From positions 124,001 through 188,000 of the forward strand of contig NW_024067980.1 of NCBI RefSeq assembly GCF_009389715.1: a stretch of DNA of 64,000 bases, written 5' to 3'. Shown here piece by piece: positions 53,611 through 64,000 of this stretch. The first letter of the stretch is position 1. Each line of letters starts with the position of its first letter. Under the pieces are notes generated by a model. The model had not been told where the DNA came from. It saw only the letters and a list, made by a program, of their open reading frames with translations, and did not search any database. This DNA is from Phoenix dactylifera (lineage: Eukaryota > Streptophyta > Magnoliopsida > Arecales > Arecaceae). The position numbers and the translations under genes were made by a program.

Positions 53611-54635
53611 CTAAAATGGAAAAAAGCATGCATAGCTTTTAGTGACACCTGTTGGAATTTCACCATCAGCCTCCATTGCCAGTTACTCTCTCCAGTTTCT
53701 CGTCCTTGGTGCCTACTCCATCTTCTGTTTAGGCTTTGAGGGCGATGTATCTTGTTAAGCTTGCCGGACTTGCTTCACACAAATCAGACCAAATAAGGTA
53801 CTGCACAACTTGCATTGTCTTCCAACATATCCTTCCCCAAAATGCATACCACCTCGGCCACACATGCGAGATGCTTGGACCAATGCAGGTGCCTGGGCAT
53901 GTCCTGTACAGCCTGGCCATATACTTGGGCCACCTGGGCCTTATGCATGGTGGTTAGGGCCTGCATATATGCCTATGCAGCTGTATAGGGCACTTTTGGA
54001 ACAGTGCATACCTAATGGGTAAGTAAAATTGAATCACATGTAACTCTAGGATGTATGGGAAGATATTGAAGCGCATGAAACGAGTTATTTTTAATGTAAT
54101 TTTCTTATTTTCTATGTGTGTAGGAATAACTGAAAGAAATAAAGTTTGAATGGCCTATGGAGAGATTGGTCTAGAATATCTTTTCACAAAAGAGTTTTAT
54201 TTTCTTTAGGAGTCAAATATTTGAGTAAGATTGGTGTTAAAAATTTGGTTTCATACACAAAATGTAGTAAGAGGTTTTTGTTGTCAACTATCAACTCACT
54301 ATTAGTTGAACAAGTTATCCTGCTTCATACTCTCTCGCTCTCACTCTTGTTATTCTCTTGGCGAATGCATTCTCATACTACAAATTTGACAAAGAATAGG
54401 TCTTGTAACCTACTTAACTCTTGACAAAGTGCAGCAGCAGGAGACAACGTAGTAATGAAACTGTGAAAGTTGATAATCTGTTTGAATTCTATGTTGGCAT
54501 ATAATTATCTGTATACAAATGTTAGCTCTATGGCAAATTGGAAAATTCCAAACCTTGGAATCTCTGTATTTACTTTTTCATAGACACTAGAAATTTTAGT
54601 AACTTTGTGAATGATTTGATCGCAGTGCTTTCAAG

Positions 54636-55763
54636 ATGACAGATATGAAAGGAAGCAGTTCTACTACTATTTCAGACATTGCTTCTTTGCACAAGGAATG
54701 GGATGAGATTTCATGCCCAATTTGCATGGACCATCCTCATAATGCTGTACTCCTGATCTGCAGTTCTCACGAGAAAGGGTGCAGATCCTACATCTGTGAT
54801 ACTAGTTACCGGCATTCAAATTGCCTGGATCGATTTAAAAAACTGAAAGTGACTGATAGGGACAGCTCTTCTCAGCCAAGCTCTTCCATCCTTGTGAACT
54901 CTGACACTGGAACTCTTGCACTGCGTAATCCCAATTCTGAACCTATTTTTGGGGGCCCAAGGACCAGAAGAAACTTGGTGGAAACCCATGAAGATTATGG
55001 CTTTCAAGAAAACAATGAAGGGAACTCTTCAGGCTTGTTTGAAACATTGGAAGATAATAATGATGGCCAAGAAACTGAGAGATCTCCAGTAGCCCAAGGG
55101 GAAGAAAGGAATGGACTGCAGGAGTCTGGTGGCAATAATGCATCAGAAGGGAACTGCTTGAAGTGCCCCCTTTGCCGAGGAATTGTCCTGGGTTGGATGA
55201 TTGTTAAAGAAGCAAGACAGTATCTGGACCAGAAACCGAGGGCATGCTCGAGGGAATCATGCTCATTTTCTGGCAACTACGTGGAGCTGCGCAGACATGC
55301 CCGGAGGGTCCATCCTCTAACAAGACCTGCTGATGTGGACCCATCACGACAGCGTGCCTGGCGCCGCCTGGAACACCAGAGGGAGTATGGGGACATCCTC
55401 AGTGCTATCAGATCAGCGATGCCTGGTGCGATTGTGCTAGGTGACTATGTTATAGACAATGGAGATGGACTATCCCGTGACAGGGAAAGCTATGGATCAG
55501 CTGAAGGGGGTGGGCCATGGTGGACAACTTTCTTCCTGTTCCATATGATTGGCAGCAGCCCTATTGGGTCCCGTCATGAGCCGAGGAGCTCATCTAGGGC
55601 CTGGCGGACGCATCGACGCTCGGGACACCGTAATCTATGGGGAGAGAGCCTATTGGGTCTGCATGATGATGATGATGATGATGGGAGCCTAGATGATGAC
55701 ATTCCAATACCAAGGAGGCGTCGGAGGTTCATGAGATCCAGACCTGATGAGGAGCAGCCATGA
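54636..55763 (+). CDS. DUF1644 zinc-finger protein, 375 aa, single coding exon
   Basis: The plant-specific DUF1644 family includes rice members linked to stress and abscisic acid responses; the biochemical role is unclear. The N-terminal cysteine-rich module begins EWDEISCPICMDHPHNAVLL and has C27, C30, C42, C49, C54, H60 and C63, in a RING-like layout. An acidic, low-complexity linker follows (about 75-170). The second conserved block starts with KCPLCRG and contains a C2H2-type pattern, CSRESCSFSGNYVELRRHAR, followed by VHP. The C-terminus has a run of Asp encoded by a GAT repeat (about 55663-55680), then an Arg-rich stretch that may act in nuclear localisation. A splice acceptor ends at 54626, ten bases before the ATG, so at least one intron lies in the 5' leader. 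The coding exon is complete with TGA. Confidence 0.9.
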   Translation: MTDMKGSSSTTISDIASLHKEWDEISCPICMDHPHNAVLLICSSHEKGCRSYICDTSYRHSNCLDRFKKLKVTDRDSSSQPSSSILVNSDTGTLALRNPNSEPIFGGPRTRRNLVETHEDYGFQENNEGNSSGLFETLEDNNDGQETERSPVAQGEERNGLQESGGNNASEGNCLKCPLCRGIVLGWMIVKEARQYLDQKPRACSRESCSFSGNYVELRRHARRVHPLTRPADVDPSRQRAWRRLEHQREYGDILSAIRSAMPGAIVLGDYVIDNGDGLSRDRESYGSAEGGGPWWTTFFLFHMIGSSPIGSRHEPRSSSRAWRTHRRSGHRNLWGESLLGLHDDDDDDGSLDDDIPIPRRRRRFMRSRPDEEQP

Positions 55764-56906
55764 GAAAGAAATTTTCTGGTAATAATATGCTTTCCGGCTA
55801 TACCTGAAGTTTTTCTTTCCCACGGGTCCCTGGTGATTCTGTATCTTTTTTTACCTTAATATGGAAAAGTGATCTGACAATATTGCCTTGCTCTGCTAAA
55901 TGTTATGTTGGTAGTTTGAGGCTGTTGCAGTCACTGGATTGGGAAATTCTGGAGCTTCGAGGGGATGCTTCTCAAGATGAGATTGGATTGTTGGGATGGT
56001 TTATTCTGTGTAGATTTGTTGTACTAGCAAATAGACTTGTCGTCAGTAATGATACATCAACTTTGTATGGACAATTAAACCTTAAGGGTCGTGGGCTGAT
56101 TGAGAGCATGATTTGGATGCTTGCACTCTCTAGTTTGGTCTTTGCAATAGTGCTCAAAAATTATTTTAATGGTGAAACATGCCCAAGGGGCGTTCATCAA
56201 ATGTATAGAATGACATTTGTAAGGCATTTCAAGCATAGGTGTTCTATTTCAGTGGTTTCAAGTGTTACTATGAAGATATACCCTGGTCGGTTAAATTATT
56301 AAATGGAACATCTTGAGATTGTGGATTGTGCAGCAAAAACTACTTTGGTGATTTTTGCTCGTTTTTACAGGATGCCAACTCAGGATGGAATCGATGAGCC
56401 CCATTAATAGGGTGTAAGCCAGAAAGCATTGTTCTAAGATCATATGCAGATTTCAATGGTTTCAGCCGATTATCTAATTTTATATTTAAGAAGCTTATAG
56501 GTGAATTTGTGTTTTTTTTTTTTAATTTATTTTCACTCGGACATGCGAAAGAGCCATCGGTGCATGCAAGCATGCACTGGAAGCGTTCGCGTCCAAAATG
56601 GACAAGGTACAGCAAAACCCTCAAAATTAACCGGTTCGGTACCATATGATGCTAGAAATTGATCTGATCCTATCACCATTACCTGTTCTTTTCTCTTAAG
56701 ATACACAAGGACAAGATCAACAAAATAAAGAGATTTTTACAATTTATTAGGGTGAACATTCAAATTTATTATGATTTATTGATTTCTCAGTTGGACCAAA
56801 GCAATGTCTTAAAATCCAGAAGAGCTAGGGGATGCCCTCCATTTTTATTTTATTTTTTTATTTTTATTTTTTTAATGTTTGCAGACACTTCTCAAGGTAA
56901 ATGGAT
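55764..56906. other. DUF1644 3' UTR and intergenic sequence
   Basis: The first ~500 bases are probably 3' UTR. The 139-codon frame at 55883-56302 shows no resemblance to any family and is not called. No poly(A) signal could be assigned with confidence. Confidence 0.4.
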
Positions 56907-57402
56907 TTTTTGTGTGGATATTCTTCTAAATATTGGATTTTGCATAAATATCCTTCCAAAATTGATATTTGCATGGTTACTTTTATAAAACTTTATTATT
57001 GTACAAATGATCTTAATATAACAGTTGTTTTAATGGTGTTAAGAAAAATTATATTTATATTAATTAAAAATAAAATAAATTTTTGAAATTATGCTATTGT
57101 TCATGTCTTTTTTCCTACTATCGGGATCGCGATCGTGATCCCGCAGACGTTCGCCCGCAGGCGTTCACGATCGCGATCCCGCAGGCGATCGTGTCTACCT
57201 ATTAGGAGTATTTTAGTTATTTTAATTTGAAACTATTAATTTTTTAACAGCGTTAGATGGCATGAGTACATATGCAAAAACAATAATAAAAAAAGAATAG
57301 AATAGCAAAATAAGTGTTCGAAGAAGGTATATATATGCAAATATCAAGTTTGGAAGGATATTCATACAAAATCCGATATTTATGAGGGTATTCATGGAAA
57401 AA
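56907..57402. mobile_element. Long-TIR element with internal GC hairpin
   Basis: Arms of about 67 bp, at 56908-56974 and 57335-57402, are imperfect inverted copies sharing AATATCCTTCCAAA and TTGATATTTGCAT. There is no coding capacity. Long TIRs fit Mutator-like or fold-back elements. The centre holds a GC-rich hairpin quite unlike the AT-rich arms. Target duplication unclear. Confidence 0.75.
57122..57181. other. Perfect 17-bp inverted repeat, GC-rich hairpin
   Basis: CGGGATCGCGATCGTGA (57122-57138) and its exact reverse complement (57165-57181) flank a 26-base GC-rich loop. GATCGCGATC, itself palindromic, occurs in both arms. CCGCAGGCG-type words repeat in and beside the loop. Confidence 0.95.
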
Positions 57403-58757
57403 AAATTATTATAAATTTAGCATATTGAAACTTAATAGTTTTCAGAGCACCCCTTCATGTAAGTTCTATGTTGTGGCTAACCCTTTCTTCCACGCATTTT
57501 CCTTTTCCTGTTTCTTCTCCACACCATGAATGAAAGGTGGCCCAACTTCTCGTGATGGACATGAGACGCGCCCCCTGAATTTATAGATTTTGATAGAATA
57601 TGAGTTACATCAAATAAAGTGATAAGTCTCCCATTCAACAGTAAGCTGTGTGTAGTGGATTAGATATGTCTTGAGATGCTGATCCGCAAGACAGAAGCAC
57701 AGAATGCTCTGCAAGGAACAAATAGGGAAGTTGTTGATGCTCCTAGGGACACTTCCCCAAATGTGGTGACCATTAGATGATGAACTTTGAGGAGGAATGC
57801 TCAAGTTCAGGCTGCTGTTTTTCTTGTGAAACAAAAGTATGCTGGTTCTGCAATAAATTTTCGGTTTCTCAGCAGGCTAGTTTTGTGAAGATCAGTTAAA
57901 ATTTGATGGCCACATTTTCAGAAGGTTCCTGTGATTGAAGTTCTGTTTTGGAGTTCGAGCTTTTCACAGTTTGTTGCGGGGTCATGCTCAGCTTTCTTGG
58001 TGAATTTTGCTTCAACAATTTGGAGGATATGCTGCAGTGGATGCTGTTGTTACATCCCCTTGTATTTTAGATATCTGGTGGGTGGCCTTGTGGGTTGCTT
58101 TGGTGCTCATGGGTATGGTCGATTTTCTTAATTGATTGCATCTACGTATCAAACTCAAGATGTACTTGAAATTAAGTATTTTGGCTATGTACTTTCTTGT
58201 ACATTTTCTCCTTTGCCTATGAACTGGGAATGGGGCAAGTTGAAGCAATGGAGTTTCCAAATTGTCATAAAAGAGAAGGTCGTTAAGATATCCTAAATGA
58301 TCTATTGTGAGTGCAAGTTGTACCATCAAAGCGCATAACCTACTGCTCTGTTTAAGTAAAAAAAAAATCAGCTATCATTTGCTTCTTGCAGTCAAATCAA
58401 GTAATCAACCATGACAGTTAAAAAACCATGCCAATAAAAATTCGTCCTGCATATATTGGTGCTAGCTGGGGATTGGGGCATCCCTAACCCTAGCAACAGA
58501 AATGCTTCAAGAAGAGATAAATAGAGGAGAGGAGGCTGAGAAGGACTGAAGTTTGACTTATAATCAGCAAAGCTCCATAAGGATCACAGGTGTTTGAATT
58601 TGGTGGTGACTAAAACCATGGTACACAGCATCACCTTTTCCTTTTTCACTTCCTAGACTAAGACATGGCATGGTGCATAAAGTCAATATATTTTGTCAAT
58701 GCTCGTTCAGCGAATGCACCTGTCTGTCGTGTGCCCAGTGCCTCTTATCCATGAAGT
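57403..58757. other. Intergenic, nothing recognised
   Basis: AT-rich with short open frames on both strands that lack family resemblance. It could include part of an untranslated transcript, but nothing supports one. Confidence 0.4.
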
Positions 58758-58770
58758 TTGCAGCCTGATT

Positions 58771-59217
58771 TTTTTTTTTTTTTTTTTTGTACAACGGCAA
58801 CTTACATGCGCCAGGCGTGGATACAACCAACAAAATTAGAAAAAAAAGGTGACCAAAAAACTGGAGCACTGATGCACCTTCGCCCCAAATAAACCCTTCC
58901 GAATGGTGGGCCGCAAATGAGGCCACCCTATCGGCCGCACTATTTGCCTTCCTGTAAACATGACTGGCCCACAAGAGACCATCCTTGCCTAAAAATCTGC
59001 GACCATCACAAAGTAGCATACTCGAACTCTCACCACGACCCCGGCCCCGTATCCACTCTATCACCGTGGCCGAGTCTCCCTCAAGCAGAATGCGATCCAT
59101 ACCCAGCACCCGCCTCGCATAGGTCTCTTTCCCATATAGCCCTAAGCTTCGCGTAGACCACATACGTGTCAAAAATCTGCCGATATCCTGCCGCAATTAG
59201 TCAAGCCCTGCGGTCCC
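58771..59217 (-). mobile_element. 5'-truncated LINE tail with perfect 14-bp target duplication
   Basis: TTGCAGCCTGATTT occurs at 58758-58771 and again at 59218-59231, exactly bracketing the insert. The T run from 58771 is the poly(A) tail of a minus-strand copy. The minus strand from about 59140 down reads LLEGDSATVIEWIRGRGRG and then SHVYRKANSAADRVASFAA, the LINE RNase H C-terminus with its final aspartate (AAD). The preserved frame and intact duplication indicate that this is the youngest LINE copy in the window. The enzyme part is far too short to function. Confidence 0.93.
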
Positions 59218-59231
59218 TTGCAGCCTGATTT

Positions 59232-61004
59232 ACTTGGTGGCATTTTCCAACAAGGTGGCTTTCTTCAAGTATCTGGTAGTTCAGGTAGTAAAAGATGCAA
59301 CTGTGCCAAATTCATCGATCCATAATTTCCATATCATTAAATCAGATTAGCCTAAACCCATGAAAAACTATTTTCAGTTTTTCAAGAGTAATATGAGTGA
59401 CCAGATAATAGATTCATTCATGGTGGGTATTGGAAATCAAGTCAGTGACTAAGATTTTATGTAATTTAACAAACCCTTGGAATGCTGCAATTTATGACAA
59501 TGTCATCCAAGTTTTCCTGCACAACCATCAATGATATCTGGGATACAAGATCCTCACAGCTGAACAGGATGCTAATGCTAGAATGACATGATCAGTTGGA
59601 TCCTTCAGGACTACTTCACACATTTGCATAACAACCTGTACAACAACAACACTTTCTTTCCCATCAAACCAGGGTCAGTTTTTGGTCAGGAAGGCTCCAT
59701 AGGGGAGCATAGCCTTTTGTAAGCCATTGCCTACTTGAAGTAAATCCTCCCATGAACCGCCGCAGCATCTGTCAAAATTATATACAAGAAGTAAGCCAGC
59801 AGTCATCCTTTAAACTAGCTCGAAGCACAATTATCAAGGAGGCCTATCTTTACCTATTTTATCCTGTCCATCAGCAGCTTGTTATCTTCAGAATTTCCGT
59901 TGGCGAGGGAATGATGCTTTTCTTTGTCACTTGACAGTTTTAGATGTGTTGCACTCTTCCTTTTGATGGCCAATCTGAAATTGACAGTAAAAGAAAACAA
60001 AAATTCAACAGATGTATGATGGCAGCAATGAAAGAAGAGCCTATTTATTCCACTGCAAATGATTTTCAAGATATTTTCCATCACAGTGTCCTTTTGTTGG
60101 CCAATCTTCCATAAATTATTTAGGAAAGAGGAGCACTCAAAACCCCTAAATATGCAGGTAAATGGCAAACAGCAAATGTTATGACAAGATAATGAAATTT
60201 CATATATGACTTTTTTTTAGTTTCTTGAAGGGCAGTCACTTGCAGCACTCCCATCCACAGATGAATTTTTTGAGTTGCACCTCAGTTATCATAGACATTC
60301 TAGTTATCAGGAAGTGCAATAATGTCTCTTTTTTTTCCGAACTTTCTGGTAATCATACATGATATGTTACAAAATGATGCAGGCCATTGGAGATTCTCTG
60401 ATTTGCTAAAATTAGACAGCACATTAACATGGATAGTCTAGCTGGTTGTGTTTTAGTATTCTCAGTGGCATAATCATTTTGTTGAAATCACATTTAAGTA
60501 AAGGATCATTTTAGATAAGGTTTGACAGCCAATGACAACCCATATAACTCAAAATCTAATATTCCAAGAGCACATGAAACGTATTAAAGTGCATTTTTTA
60601 CTTTAATTTAAAGAAGAAAATTAATGGTCTAATTTCCTGTTTACCCACTCCAAATATCAAACAGGTGAAATTTTCATCCAAGGCTGTTGGTGCACACTGT
60701 TGAAGTTTATAAGGCAAGATGGCTTTAACCCGATCTATAAAGCAACCTGATGCAGACTTTTAGAAGACAATGCAGATTGCATTCAGCAAACATGACAGGT
60801 GGAAATATTATTTACATACCATCACTGGCCATTAGTTATGGCAAGAACATTGAAAATCTTGCTTTAAAATTTATTGTTTTTCTGTTTGGAATGCATATAT
60901 CAGATAACAACCTAAGCAGTCCTAGGATGTTGTCTCCTATTATAATGAGTCAGGGGGAGTCTTCTCCACAAGTAGGCCCCATTTTCACAATACAACTCAA
61001 TGTC
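59232..61004. other. Intergenic, nothing recognised
   Basis: AT-rich sequence without gene, RNA or bounded-repeat signals. Confidence 0.4.
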
Positions 61005-61014
61005 TAGAATGCTT

Positions 61015-61125
61015 AGCAACTATATGTTCTGGGTTCAAGTCTTGTGTGATGCATACCCAAGTATTTAGGCCTGGGTAATTAATAGTGTGGGCGGCTCTCC
61101 TTCTCTATCTCTCAAAAGAAAAATA
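61015..61125 (+). mobile_element. 5'-truncated SINE with target duplication
   Basis: TAGAATGCTT flanks the unit (61005-61014 and 61126-61135). Inside, GGGTTCAAGTCTTG matches an RNA polymerase III box B; no box A precedes it, so the 5' end is missing. The 3' end is a CT-rich stretch and an A-rich tail. Size and structure fit a tRNA-derived plant SINE. Family not identified. Confidence 0.65.
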
Positions 61126-61519
61126 TAGAATGCTTCCTTTTTGTAGTCGAATTAGAATTGATCTTAGAGTTGGATCACTTCTGTTTATGTGCTACTTCGA
61201 AGAAAATAATTGCCTTACAAAGTGGACATGAATCAATTTACAATTAAGTATTCTCTTTGCTATTGTTTGTAAAATAAAGACTGTTAGATGTATAATTACA
61301 TACCCATGCTACTTTTCGTATTGTTTTTATTGTGGTATTGATACTAATATAGTCTCCCAATTTTTAGTGTTTTATACATATGTTGGCTATTGCCTTTATT
61401 AGTAGATGATGCATTCATTACCTTCCCAACTATCATTTTCATGTAACATGGCACAAGATCTCTTGTAACGCCCATGGTTTGCTTTCATTAACCCGATATG
61501 ATGATATATGAAACATTAA

Positions 61520-61791
61520 GGGCCTCTTTGGAGAATCTTGTCTGATCCATGGGATTGGGAGCAGGATTTCCAGCATTAGAGGATAACATGCCTAGCCCAT
61601 CCCACATTAATTGGATCTCAGGCAGTGCATTCCCGCAGGGAAAAAGAAAGACCCATTCAAATCTTTCTTTCCTCCCTCAAGATACGGGCAGGGGGTGTTA
61701 AATTGATACGGGCCATGCACAAAATGGGCTATCTAATCCACGAATCCACTAGAAATCTCGCCCAATCCTACTGGATTACCCAAACAGGCCC
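61520..61791. mobile_element. Tourist-like MITE
   Basis: TAA flanks both ends (61517-61519 and 61792-61794). The termini GGGCCTCTTTGGAGAATC and, inverted, GGGCCTGTTTGGGTAATCC are the terminal inverted repeats typical of Tourist elements (PIF/Harbinger). 272 bp, non-coding. Confidence 0.85.
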
Positions 61792-62166
61792 TAATTTGAT
61801 AATTGGATTTTCTCATGGTTCTGCAACAAGCTTTGCCCTGCAACATGATTCATTGTGGTTTCTCATGATGTTAGAGGTTGAATTGCACATAGGAGATTCA
61901 CCGAAGTTTGAAATTGGTCAAAGGACCTAATTGATTGTAGCAAGGATTCCCATCCGTGTGATCAAGTTTTCCAAATGAAGCATTATAACAGAAGAACATA
62001 TTTTTTGACTAAAGAATGGTAACGAAAGCAATACCTTTGTCTCTTTAAAGTCAATTTCAAGCTTTATATTGCAGGTATAGAGCTTTTCTAAATTCTCAAT
62101 TCCACCTCTGATCTGGTTTGGGAGAGTGAGTTTGGGTTTGGGTATAAACAATAGCAATTCCGTGCA

Positions 62167-62177
62167 ATATATATAAA

Positions 62178-62208
<31 letters not shown>

Positions 62209-62270
62209 ATATGTATATATGTATATATGTATGTATATATATATGTATATATGTATATATGTATATATAT
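62167..62270. repeat. (TA)n/(TATG)n compound microsatellite
   Basis: About 104 bases of TATATA interspersed with TATG units. The open frames it generates (Tyr/Ile repeats on the minus strand) are artefacts. Confidence 0.95.
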
Positions 62271-64000
62271 TCTTGTCAATGAGCATTTGCTCTTCACAGA
62301 TCTTGGTTGCTCATGACATCTTAGCCTTCTCAATCCACAGCACATTTTCTTGAGTTGATTGAGCCTGTTTTGATGCGTCTCCTTCCATCATGCCATCTGA
62401 TTTGATTTTGTTCTAGTTGTTTGAGCTTGGTTTCAGTTAACTAACCACTAGAACACAAAACCTTAAGGTATTAGGAAGGGTTCAACAACATATATTATGC
62501 CTTAATAATTTACTTTTAATAAGTAACCCTTTTACCCTTCACTTTACATGTCTATCATCCACTGGTTTTGAAGCATGGGAGACTTTAGTAATACTTGGGT
62601 GCCTTTTTTTTGGCAATTTTATCTGTTGGCTGATGCTAAAGTGGGCAGAGAACAAAGATTTTGAATTCAAAATAAAGCAACAGACAAACTTTGAGTTGTT
62701 AAGATGCCGGTCTTATAGATTTCCATGATACAAGAGGTGTGCCAGGAGAAAAAAAATATAATAAAAAAACAAGTGGAAGAAACATGTTTAAGGATAAAAA
62801 TATGTGCATAAAATAACAAAAATTGGTGGGAAATATTCAAAATTGCATGATTAAGTGGTTTGCATTGAATTAGTGTCAAACTGGCAATGTGTACTGAACA
62901 GTATAAAGCTTAAAATGTTCAATAACAGATTCTTTCACATATTTGGCATTTTAGCAGCATTTACGACATCCATAACAATATGATGGAAAAACAAAAGAAA
63001 GAATCATGGGTTACTAAATTATGGTATCATGTATGCTCTTGAAACCTTCTCTTCCTGTTTCTCTTCATATTTCAAGTGCCACTCTAAACCATGAACAAAA
63101 TAAAACTGAGTGATTCTAAACTAACAAGCAACCCATGCAAATATCCACAAAGAAAATAGGTCATAGGCCACCCGCCATGCACATGGACATTGTCCCCAAG
63201 GTTACCTATGTGTAACCTTGTTTTACTCGAGGAACCACGGGACACTCCATACAGAGCAATACGGTTTGTCATTAGACTTATCTGTTGGTTTAGAATTTAT
63301 GGAAAACTTATGGTTCCTTGGTTCCTATTGTCCCAGTTAATTTGGCCGCTCATGTTCCAGAAGCAGATATAAATTTGTATGAGAATTGAAATTTCTGAAA
63401 ATAATAAATTTGTACTTCTGGGTTTCTATTGAACTCAAAACGATAGATTTTCAGGTTTTCAGGTCAACAGATTTTGTTTATTGGTAGCTTGCATAGCTCT
63501 AAATGCCTATTCCAGATTCGGGTCATAATAGCAATTCTAATGATCAGAAGTTATACTCGTTTTAGCTTGTTCTGGTTCATTCTGATAACAATGCGCAGAT
63601 CCCTTGACCATCAACTGAGTCAGTTCTTGTTGTTGTTTGGCCATAACTTTTCCATGAAATTTGTGACTAGGAAGGCTACATCGCTTCTTTTATTAATGAT
63701 GAATGTAACCAAAGCCTAACAGGTATGCTTGCATAAAGGTGCAACATATAAATTATGCATGTCACATGATGTTCTCTATGATGTCATGCATATCTCATCT
63801 TTTTAGCCTCACCCATCAGCCTCAAGGCATTTTTAGTTGCCTCATCTCAAGAAATGAGGCAAGACAACCTTTAAAAAAGGAACTTCTAAACTATGTTACC
63901 AAAAGTTTTCTTGAGTCCTCTAGAATCCTTTTAAAATCCCTCAATTCTCTTTATGGAAGTTTGTGTTCAGCCATATTGCTAATCATTCAAGAGAACTACA
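62271..64000. other. Intergenic, nothing recognised
   Basis: AT-rich sequence up to the window edge. No open frame here resembles a known family. Confidence 0.4.

Noticed and set aside
53321-53666. Ser/Pro/Leu-rich frames on the minus strand
   Set aside because: By-product of the polypurine tract.
55883-56302. 139-codon open frame downstream of the DUF1644 stop
   Set aside because: Lies in the presumed 3' UTR, has no family resemblance and begins mid-sequence without a convincing start context.
61927-62345. Tyr/Ile-repeat open frames on the minus strand
   Set aside because: Translation of the TA/TATG microsatellite.
63084-63272. Minus-strand frame containing a HVHGGWP-like stretch, suspected retrotransposon relic
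   Set aside because: No further motif on either side and no terminal repeats; cannot be told from chance.

Overview
This is nuclear DNA from a flowering plant. The evidence is AT-rich non-coding sequence, GT-AG introns from 77 bp to several kb, an Aux/IAA auxin repressor (a land-plant family), a 14-exon peroxisomal thiolase with a plant-type PTS2 signal, a DUF1644 protein, and a dense set of plant transposable elements. Protein similarity recalled from memory leans towards a monocot, possibly palm-like, but this cannot be settled without a search.

Layout. 1-4283: the 3' part of a Ty1/copia retrotransposon with an open gag-pol frame and its 3' LTR. 4284-9300: transposon debris, with two opposed LINE tails, a Mutator-like MITE with an 11-bp target duplication, and a TRIM element with an initiator-Met-tRNA primer site. 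9417-16207 (+): peroxisomal 3-ketoacyl-CoA thiolase, 460 aa, reconstructed from 14 exons with consistent phases. 16208-20014: intergenic, with a 22-bp perfect palindrome and a MITE. 20015-25216 (+): Aux/IAA repressor of the IAA10/11/12/13 type, 327 aa, 5 exons. 25217-34034: intergenic, with broken LINE copies, a 32-base G homopolymer and one short segment of foreign-looking composition. 34035-42519 (-): a mitochondrial Coa1-type cytochrome oxidase assembly protein, 202 aa, 3 exons separated by two introns of 3.5 and 4.4 kb. 42520-54635: divergent intergenic space and the probable long 5' leader of the next gene. 54636-55763 (+): a DUF1644 zinc-finger protein, 375 aa. 55764-64000: intergenic, with a long-TIR element carrying a GC-rich hairpin, a LINE tail with a perfect 14-bp target duplication, a truncated SINE and a Tourist-like MITE.

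The four host genes are unrelated housekeeping or regulatory genes and do not form a cluster: fatty acid beta-oxidation, auxin signalling, respiratory complex IV assembly and a stress-family zinc-finger protein. I found no new multi-gene system. The more unusual content lies in the repeats: a recurrent LINE family deposited as short 3' tails, a TRIM, and several palindromic or hairpin structures. Exon boundaries were read by eye from splice sites, codon phase and family similarity. No alignment, RNA evidence or database search was available.
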